From Aplectana chamaeleonis (lineage: Eukaryota > Nematoda > Chromadorea > Rhabditida > Cosmocercidae), in contig JAPDOI010001150.1 of assembly GCA_029168955.1 (NCBI GenBank), positions 124,001-188,000 of the forward strand: a stretch of 64,000 bases of DNA, written 5' to 3'. Positions 25,601 to 35,900 of this stretch are shown piece by piece. The notes under the pieces were generated by a model. That model searched no databases, had not been told where the DNA came from, and saw nothing but the letters and a program-made list of their open reading frames with translations. A program made the translations under genes and the position numbers. Each line of letters begins with the position of its first letter. Within the stretch, counting starts at the first letter, position 1.

Positions 25601-26826
25601 ATGCAGTACTTGGTTTTCTAAAATATGTGTTTAGCTATTCCATTTAATAGCAACGACCCGTGCCGCCGTAAAATGCGTGCAACGCATTGTGTTGATTTCT
25701 GTCTCAACTGCTAGCTAACGTTGGCATGAATCCTGAAGAGACTTCGCGTTCACTGTTGAAGGTTGGCGCGACCTCGGTGCCATATGCTATAGCATAGGTG
25801 CACAGAGTTTGCGCCAACCCCTAACAGTGAACGCGGAGTCTTTCTCACGATCCATGCCGATCTTATGTACTCAGAAAAGGAGAACATACTACAGTCGACA
25901 CGGATCGTACTGATACTCTGTGTTCCCTATTGTGCTTTGGCGCAAAATCAATGCACGCATGTTATAACACGTGTGCACCGAGTTTGCGCCAACCAACAAT
26001 AGGGAGTGCAAACTATCAGTACTGTCCGTGCCGACTGTATGAATAGTGTCTCCCCGAGAATCTGAGCCGCTCATCAGAGTCCATCAGCCCGTTAGCGGTG
26101 GCCGCGAAATACTTACGGCCCCCTCAGTGGTCAGTTCACGCACAAAAACATCGGAAATTTTAACGACAACATCCCCCCCCCCCCAGAAAGAATAGGCTAT
26201 TCGACGAGCTGTTTTTTTTTGCAGAATCGATGAAAAAATCAAATAGAACTGTATGAAAAAAGAGAACGCCGGTAGCCTGATCAAAAATCATAAAAAATTG
26301 GGAATTACGACGGGCTGTTTTCTCAACAAATTTCCAGATGAATTACCCGAAAATCAAGAACATAAGCTTCTTGGAGAAAAACAGCAGTCCGCCACTGGTT
26401 CGGTCGAAATTCATCCAGAAAAAAAATTGGGCATTACTGCGGAATGTTGTTTTATAGATAATCCAGCTAGAATATGGAAGAAAAAAAAGCCCGCCTGTGG
26501 CTCGATCGAAAATCAACTATAAAAGATTGGCTCGAGAAAAATTGAGATTAAAAAAACTCTTTATGAATTGTGTAGTGCCTCAGCTGGGCTGAAAAAGTTG
26601 TATTAGTTCTAGAAACACAACTAGCATAATAGCTCGGAGTGTTACGAAGTCTTCGTGAAAGGATATTATCACGATAAGAGATTAAGAGTTACAAGGAATG
26701 CTGTAAAAGAAGGTAATGCAGTGCAATCAAATGATAAGCATGACAACGATGAATAAATAACTGTTGAGCGCGCAGTTCGAGTGCTTTCGGCTTGGCATTT
26801 AGATTAGGGCGTCTCAACTACATCGT

Positions 26827-26921
<95 letters not shown>

Positions 26922-29900
26922 TATATTTTATTATGATTATTTCGGAAGTTTGAGAACCTGGGAGAGAAAGCCGAGTGGAAATTTTTACACAATCCACTTA
27001 CCTCAGTCTGGGCCCTTGGTGGTCCAAAATTTTATTGCTGAAGGGATGCCATGCGTTGGATGCTGAGGGCAGAAACCATGCGATTTGCCAAGGTAGCTTA
27101 CCTACGTCCACAACCTCACTTCGTCTAAATTTTTGTACGCCGGTTGGGTTGATAAACGAAACAGAGACAATCTGCGGAAAATTCCGTGTGAAATTCGGTT
27201 TTTTTTTTTCAATAGAAATTTCTAATTTCAATTGGGGTCGCGCGCCTTATAGTAGTTTGCAAAACGAAGTACAGCGGATTTCCGCCCACAAGGGAATCAA
27301 AAACAGTTGAATGGACATGAAACTGGTTTTCCTCATGTTGTGAACAGTTGCAATTTTGTTCTCAATTTGCAAAAACTACTTTCCTACAAACTCTGCAACG
27401 TTTTCAATTCACTATAAATTATTTTTCACCCAAAATTCTGCGACCCCCTCCAATTAAAGAAAAATACTCTCTTTTTGGTTCCGTTTTTGTATGTTTGTTT
27501 TAATCAGTAATAGAATTATAAAATTTGTAGAAAATTTTTTGAAAATTACATCATATAAAGCATATACTCGTCAGAATGGAATGGTGTTATATATGCGATG
27601 GCAAAGAATATTTTAAGATATGAATTGTTTCGCCCTTGTCTTCAGACAATTCATATCTCTAGCTACCCCGGGGCTCTTCAGTGAAGAAGGTAGCTAGGAA
27701 ATTTTTATATAGTTTGGACAAACTAAGAGAATGGTAGTACAAATTTAATGTTATAATCATATTGGTAATTTCAATTTGATTTATACAAAATCTGATTGAA
27801 GCTACTGTGTCGTTATCCTCCGAGAGCTCGTCAAGCTAGGAACAAAGTTCCAGGGACTCCCCCTCATCCTCGGGGCTCCCCCTCATCCTCAAGTTTTCGT
27901 TTTTCCCCAAACTTTTTCGCGACCCTCCGCCACCACCCGTTGGCAAGCTATCCACGCCTGGTCGTCCTTGCCGTTCATTGCTATCATCGGAACGGATGGA
28001 ATGACGTCACGGGGCAATTTTATCTCAGCATGACTGAGCACTTCATTGCTCGTTCACCATCTTGGTCAAGCTGCCCATTGGACAATATGCGTTAGTTGTT
28101 GCGATCCTCCACTCACACTCGCAAATTCAAATGTCGACGGCAGGTCTCTGAGGTGTAAGCACATCAGCTGACGACACTAAAAAAGGACGGGATCTTCGTG
28201 AAAGAACTTGTTATCAACCCAAAGAATCCAGCTGTCAGTCTCCTATCGCTGGATTGATAAATTTCGCTGTAGACATACTATCGCCTAGTTTTGAATCACA
28301 GCGTGGTTTATACGGAGGGCGCATCTATTAACGGCCTTGCGTATGATTCGTGTATTATTACTGCTGTATTACTAAGATATATTTTAATTATCAGTATGTG
28401 AGGGAAGAAGAGCAACAAGTGAATGTTATCCAATTTTTCCTTGTCCGTCTCTGATTTTTCGATCTCAAGTGTTGTGTACTAATCGAAAGCACAACGCCCC
28501 TCCAACTATCGTCAATCACTAGGTGGTTGGAAGCCGCGACGCTGCTTGGCGGGAAAACGATGGGGGATGGGTATTGATCGAATGATTTCGCGCCCAATTG
28601 CTGAGCGCGGCTTCCTACTTGAGGGACACTGATGATAAAAGCATTCTAACTACCCAGAAACTCGGCCTGCTTTATACTTTATGATATTTTATGCACATCA
28701 AAGTTATTAAAAGAACGAACTGTCCACACCACTTTTTCCCTCGAGCCATTTTTCCTAGTTCTCGCCCTACATTTGAATACTCTTTATCCCCAAAAATTCT
28801 AATATCCAATTAGAAACATTCAGCCATTTTATTTTTCAAGAGTTTTTGCACACGAAATAGAAAATAAAGTCACTTAACCAAGAATTTTAAAGCGAAAAAC
28901 CATTTCCGACTTATGGTTTGACGAAGTTAGGTTGCGACCCCTTTTTTGCAAACCTTCGAGCTCGGATTGACACTGCTAACAAGCTAGCCGGCTCAAATTC
29001 TCAACATGTGACCTGCCCTAGAGTCATGAGAAAAATTATGGCATGGTTCCTTCAAAATCTTGCGAGAGAATTCTGTTGGGATGAGGGTCGATGCAATAAC
29101 AAACTTTTCTTCCAGCCACTTTGCTAATCGATTAGCAGAGCGATCCCTGGACGAGCTGATACGCCCGTTTCGCAGGATGAATATCAAAGAAGAAGAAGCG
29201 GCTCTCATTAAAGCAATCATCATCGCTAATCCATGTGAGTTTTTGACCACAACGGTCTGCTTGAAAGTTTTGTGACATATGTCATAAAAGTTCTACATAG
29301 AAAATGATTTCTGCTCATTGCTCACTGGAATTGTATGACTCTCAGAGATAGAGAGAGGTTAACCGCAAAACTCTTCACAAAATTCAGGCGTTCATGAATT
29401 AGTTTATTTTGGACGCGAAACCAATTTTGTTCCAAACATTCCACCGTGAATTTATAAGAATACCATTTCATTGATAGCTCATCAATCTCGGTAGTCTAGC
29501 AATGTGCCGCTAAAAAAATTAAAAACTGGTATCACGAATAATCTAGTACGGTAAGTGTCACGTAATTATATAGAAATCTGCTAAGTAGTGATTCAATATT
29601 TGACCGAATACATACTCTGTTACCAGATTATACTGCGACTTAGATATCAAAGGACTATCGTCGGAAGCATCTGAAGCAATTGCTGATTTGAGGGATAGAA
29701 TTCAGGAGACGCTATATCATGTCGTCCGCGAAACGCATCCGAAAGAAGTCGCGTCATCGCGATTCGGAAATCTCCTACTGTTCGTTCCAAGTGTTATGGT
29801 GAGTTCTAGCACGTGCTCATGGTGGTTAAGGCAGGGTCCGGGCAGAATTTCAATTTTGATAATTTCCGTTGAATCAGAGCGCAAGCCACAGGATATCCCC

Positions 29901-32900
29901 AAATACTCGCGAAAATCGTAGGAGGAACGGTCTTCTTCAAGTTAATTCAGCGAATCGCTTGATCACAAAAATGCCCCCATCACCCAAGTTTTCAGCCAAT
30001 GTCCGCGCTTTTTTCGTCTCGCGCAGTGAAAATCGTTTTCTGGCAGCGCCATGAATGCCGTGAGGTGAATGCTGAGAATACCTTAATTCTTTACTTACAG
30101 GTCATTTTCCCCATGAGTAACGGCACATAGCATACAAAACTCCGAGATGTGGTTCACTCAATGCGGGTTGTCCTATCTAGCTCAAAATTTGGAAAAGACA
30201 ACGTTCGACCGAACCTTACCTATAAACGCTTTGGTCTTCACTGTATACTTCCTGTGAATTGCAAAAAGAAGATAGATGCTATGAGGCTCGCCATAACTCC
30301 TGACTCTCTCGTTCAGTGCGCTCACTGATGACCCTTGTGTACCGTTCTGAAAAATATTCCTTGAAAAAAGTGTTTTCATTCTATTTTCGTCTTTCAGAAC
30401 AGGTATAATCACTTAGCAGGTTGCTTTTCAGATGCTTGGCTCAGTGGTATGCGAGAATCTCGAAATAGTTGACTCATTCGGTCACATGCCGGATCGCCTT
30501 ATGCACGACGTTCTTCAAGAATTCGTCGCTGGAGAAACGACGTCAAGTCCTCCGGTAAATTTGACTTCATCTAAAAGGACAAGAACTATACCTAGATTGT
30601 GTTCCAAAATCAATTGACGCTCTGTACGTAGATATGAACTACTGCATTGGGCACTGATGTGCATGCCATCGCTAGCGGCTTGTGCTCTTTTGGTGAAGCT
30701 CTGGGTGCAGGTTTCGGAAGAGGGACACAAAATCGTTCTTTATTGACAATATAACATCGACATGCATAATGATAAAAATTTGCGTTCCCCATTGGAGGTT
30801 GGCGCGAACTTGGTGCAGAGTAAACTTTTGAAAAGCAGATTGGAAAAGCTTGAACCAGCATTTCTCAGGTATTTGGCAAGTCTGACTCAGCGGTTTGAAA
30901 GACATAGAGCACCAAGATTTTTTTCAGTTTTTAAGCTGGTCTCGGAGAGAGTCACGCGCTGATCACAGTGGTATCTCGAGCGTGAAACATTGGTGAACGA
31001 GTTGTCTCAGGCCCTTATTTCCCTTCAATCGCAATCGCTGAGCGAGAACGAGCCAGGATAAGGAGACAGTCCGGCGATGGACTGCAGAAGGACGACTTGT
31101 TAAGATCTCATCCACCCATCTAGCCGCTATAGAGTTCGAAAATCTGGTAGGGGTGTGGCCCATGTTGTAAGCGGATGTCGGACCTGTGGTGGTCGCTTGT
31201 ATCACGCTTAGTTGGAGGGACTGAGATCCCTCACTTGGCACGTGCTGCATAGGAGAGGTCTAATACACAGTCAAATAAAGATCACAAAATTCGTGTCTGA
31301 GAGTGTACTGTGCCTTTAAAAGCATCGTACTCACCGGAAACCACTCACCGCTTTCTGCGTTTGAACGATCGACTGGGCCCACCTGATAACGTAGGGAGAG
31401 CTCGTAGGTTCTCCAACGCTTTATTGTGAATATGCTTATATGAGGTGGAATTACTCAAATTCCATCAAAAGAGGCCTTCACTCTGACAGTCATCGGACAC
31501 AATTTGCTGTCAGCCATCGTATAAGTAATTGATCAACAACTGATATAATGCAAATGAGAAGTTCGTGGTGTATTTACGATCACGTGAGGAATGACTTTTT
31601 TACACACATCGGTTAACCTTTTCTTAACCACAAATCATCTGAAAAAAGACAAACTTTATTTGATTGAGAGATCATGAGTCAACACAGTGATTCATAGCGA
31701 TCGTCTCTTCCTTTCTCAAAAGTCGGTTGAGGGAATTTCAGTCCGAGTAAGAGTAGTTTTCAGTGATTTTTTCGGTTATTTCAACGTAGCTGTGATATAA
31801 ACTACTGGAGCTCCGATTATATACGGAAAACTCGAAGTTGAAATCCAGAGTCAACGGTGTCTTTAACAATGCCACTGTTGTGAATGGAGGTGGAGATGGG
31901 AGCGATACCCTCTCAAAGTCTAACAGCTACACTAAAGTGTTCTATCGTAGCAGCGGGTAAAACAATGCGACTAGCCCTTTTCGCCAATCTTTTGCGCTTA
32001 AAGGCAGTGTTCACGATAAAAATCGTTTTTCTGTTTCCCCGCCTACCTTGAAAACGGCCCCATGCTGATTCCAATGATGTCTCTAAAATCGCACAAGACC
32101 TTCAGGGAACGGAGTTATGGTACCTCAAAAATTGAGCTAAGGAAACATGGTGGACGAGTTGTCCGAGACTTGTAACTTCAAACTTTGCAGCCGATGTGTG
32201 CGAGCTGACCTGAGTAAAGAGAGAAGTCGAAAATGAAGGGAAGAACGGGGCTAATGATTGGAAATAATCGTTCATCTCACGATCTCGAGCATTCACTTGT
32301 TCACGTCCCACTCTCGCGTTTGTCTGACTCTCCGGGTGTGAATTTTTTCTAAAAAAAAAACGGAAGCCTGTGTTCTTCACACTTCCACACAGTACCTGGA
32401 ATGTGCGCATTCCAAATTTCTATGTGTCTAGTGTGTCTATTAATTAATAAACTCGTGGATTTCCATAGCCTTCATTCAGTCTTTTTCTGAATCCTATTTA
32501 TTTCAGGAGGCAAATGGTGAAACTCAGAAGGATTCACAGCAGCATCAGCGCCTTCCTCACCAATCGAACTCCGGCACCATGCTGCATTCCGCTTCCTCCA
32601 CCTCCATTGAATCGATGGCTTCTAGTTTTGGATGTGACTATTCCTACAGCAATGGTGAACCAGGACTTCCCTACAAGTATGTATGAAATTCTAAGAGTTA
32701 CATCCTGTATAGTATCAAAGAATTTCCTTTCCGTATTTTGCTTTTTTTCCTCTGCGGTGATTATCGAATCCACCCTCATCAATATCTTCTTTCCTGAACG
32801 AACCCAGGTCAAAAAGTTGCAATAGGTTGCTTCTTGTCAGCAGTTGCCATCGTTCGTCACCTTGTTGTAAATTAGAGACACCTATTGTCGCTTGATATCG

Positions 32901-35900
32901 TTTACTGTTTTGTCACAGAATATCAGACGCTTGTGAGCTTTTTTTCCTCGCTCCGATATCCTCTCACAGTTATCTGCCCTCCATCAGGGCTGCTTTCCCT
33001 CGTTTAGCTCACTGTAACATGATGTCGCCTGTCGTTAACTGCGTACTGCCTGATCGTTCGCCCGTCATATCTAATAAAGGGAGGGTTGCTTCATGTAGTT
33101 CCCTTTTCCACTTTCGCTGGCTGTCATTTGCCGAGTAGCGTTAAGTCGTTCTGCTTCTGTAGGCGTTACTTAATACTAATACCGTTTGCTGCTGCTTGAT
33201 ATCGCGTCGTTCCGCCCACTGCACTGTTTAGTACCAGACGTCGCTTACTATTTACTCCATGTAATAGCCCAGGGTTGTATACACACTAGTTGTTGCCTAT
33301 TGTCACCCCCTCGCCTCCGCGGCCATAATTCCGTTCGATGCTGCGCACTGTCGTTTGAATCGAATTAGTCCTGCCGCGTATTCTTACATTTCAGTCTGTC
33401 CAGTAACTCGCTACCGTCTACAATGTCAAATTTCGAGGTGTCCATCAACGGAGCGTCATCGATGCCGAACCTGGAGCATGTACCTGAGTGCGACCCAGAT
33501 TACAACGTCACACTCACTCCTGACATGTACTGCGGTGAGTTATGTAGTGCTTATTAATTGAATAGCTCGAAAAATACACAGAGGAACGAAAAAATAATAA
33601 AAATGCGGGGGAGTACAAAAGGAGAACCACTTAAAAATATTCATAGGAACTATTGAGCATTCACCGTGTTTACCACAGGTGGCTGTACCCAATTGATTCG
33701 GAGGAGCCGCCTTTCCTTCTTGCTAAATATATTCACTTAGAATCTATCCGTTGAGGAAATATTCAAATTTTCAATTAACGGATAAAAGCACACCGCTGTC
33801 CTCTTTTATGTACTGAAGAGACAGACTGTATGTCACCCATCCCAAATTTAATTCCACAAAACGTCTTACCCACGATGGAAAAGAAGTTGAGAAATCGTAA
33901 ATTTTGAAGACATCAAGCGGCCGATCCTTGACATTTCCAGACATGCGCCAAGCCATGTCGATGACAAACGCAATGGACGGGTCCATAGGATTTGAGCCAA
34001 TGCGACGTACCAGCAACGAGTCTGTACCAAACAGCCCGACAGCTGAATCAAGACCGTCCTTCTATATTGAAAGCAGTCGCCACACATTCACCGTAACCAC
34101 CAATGTGGATAATAGGTAAGGAAAGCTGTGGATGTACAAAAGTGGTAGACATGGGTAGGCAATTACTTTTCGGTGATTCCTTGAAATCCGTTGACTTTTA
34201 CAACGCTACAGTAGCGCTCGACAAACCGTCTTAGTTAGAGGCAGTGTTCACGATAATCTTCGTTTTTGAGATTATTCGCTGTATTGATTGATTGGTCCTG
34301 GTAGAACATAAATGACGTAGAAATTGAGAAAAACGCACCAAAAGTACACGAAATCCTTAAATCTCACCCCGCTCTTTGGTCTCACAGAAACTGTTCGTTG
34401 TGACAACTAAATGCTTTGTGGACGCGTTTTCTGTTACTAACTGCTTTCTGTTGCTTCCTTTTTTTGCTTCGGACTCTAAGTAACCCTGTTTTGCACAAAA
34501 TTTTCTTCTATCTTCGGTTCATCCAATTTTCCACCGGTGACAATCACCATGAATATGTTCATCCGACCTGAGAACTAGTCCGTTTCATAGAATGTCTCTG
34601 AAATACGGCGTTTCTCGGCTTTCTTCGTAATTTGGGTAACATTTGGAGGCCAATGCATTGTTCTATGTGAGAAAACTCGGGAACGAAAATTTTCGTGAAC
34701 ACTGTCTTCAACGAACGCGTATTTGCTTATGAGGGACAACAATCTTCAGAACACCACACTTGCGATAAGCAATATTTCATAATATGTTCATTCATTGCAT
34801 TGAGCACGCCGAAAGTGCCGAGAAGACGTACTTCTTTCCAGCTGATCTATCCTCTGTTGCGGAGCAAAAATTATCTTGTTTCTTCGCGTGCATAGGCAAA
34901 GCGAGATTAGAGGCCGCGAGAGAGTTCAGAGGAAGGATGCATAGCATACGCGCGTACAAGAACGCGATTCATTCGAGTGGATTTCACTCCGAAATTGAGG
35001 GTGCCTGTGACGTTGTGATGATCACGGAGGAAGGCGCAGTCATGATAAAAATCGTTTTTCTGTTTTTTAGCCTATCTTGAAAACGGTCCCATGCTGATTC
35101 CAACGATGTCTCTGAAATCGTACCCGACCTTCTGGGAGCGGGGTTATGGTCCCTCAAAAATTGAGCTAGTGAAGCATGGTGGACGAGTTTTCCGAGGCTT
35201 GTAACTTCCGTCTTTTGCCGCCGATGTATGCGAGCTGACCTGAGTAAAGAGAGAAGTCGAGAATGAAGGGAAAAACGGGGCCAATCATCGGAAACCATCG
35301 ATCATCTCACGATTTCAAGCTTTCATTCCTTCACGTCGGTGGGCGGGAAATGCTCTTTTGGGGTTTGCCTTGCGCTCGAAGTGCCAACTTCGGGCTCCTT
35401 TGGGGCTCTTCCTGGCTCGTTTTCATGCGTTCTTTAGACGTTAACGTTACAGAGTGTCCCTCCGCTACCCATTCCTGGGGGAATTTCAAGCACTTTTTTC
35501 ATCGTGAACACTGCCTTCAACCGAAAATCCGCCTAAAATATTCCTTAATGCCCCCACCCGAAAAACTCGCAAAAAAATCAATTTTTAGATCAATCTGAGT
35601 AGGTTTTTGAAAATTAAAGTAAAAATTGACTTTAAATTCATAAATAACCATGAGCACCTGCGATAAAAGCCTCCACCGCTGGTGGGTTGCACCAAATGGA
35701 CAAGTTCTAAGGGGAAAAAAGTGAGGATATACTCATTAGGAACCGATACCACCGCACCAGACCAGGGGCGGGTCATTACGGGATGCCGACAAAAATATCT
35801 CGAAGCATGCCCAAGAACAATCCTGAAAGATTGAAATTAACCCTCTTTCACGACATGGCGATGATCGCACCCCGCTGAGAATGGTGACCTCTCTGCAGGC

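Noticed and set aside
26828..26930. Origin or telomere-like element
   Set aside because: Plain TA microsatellite; it has no nematode TTAGGC units or other signal.
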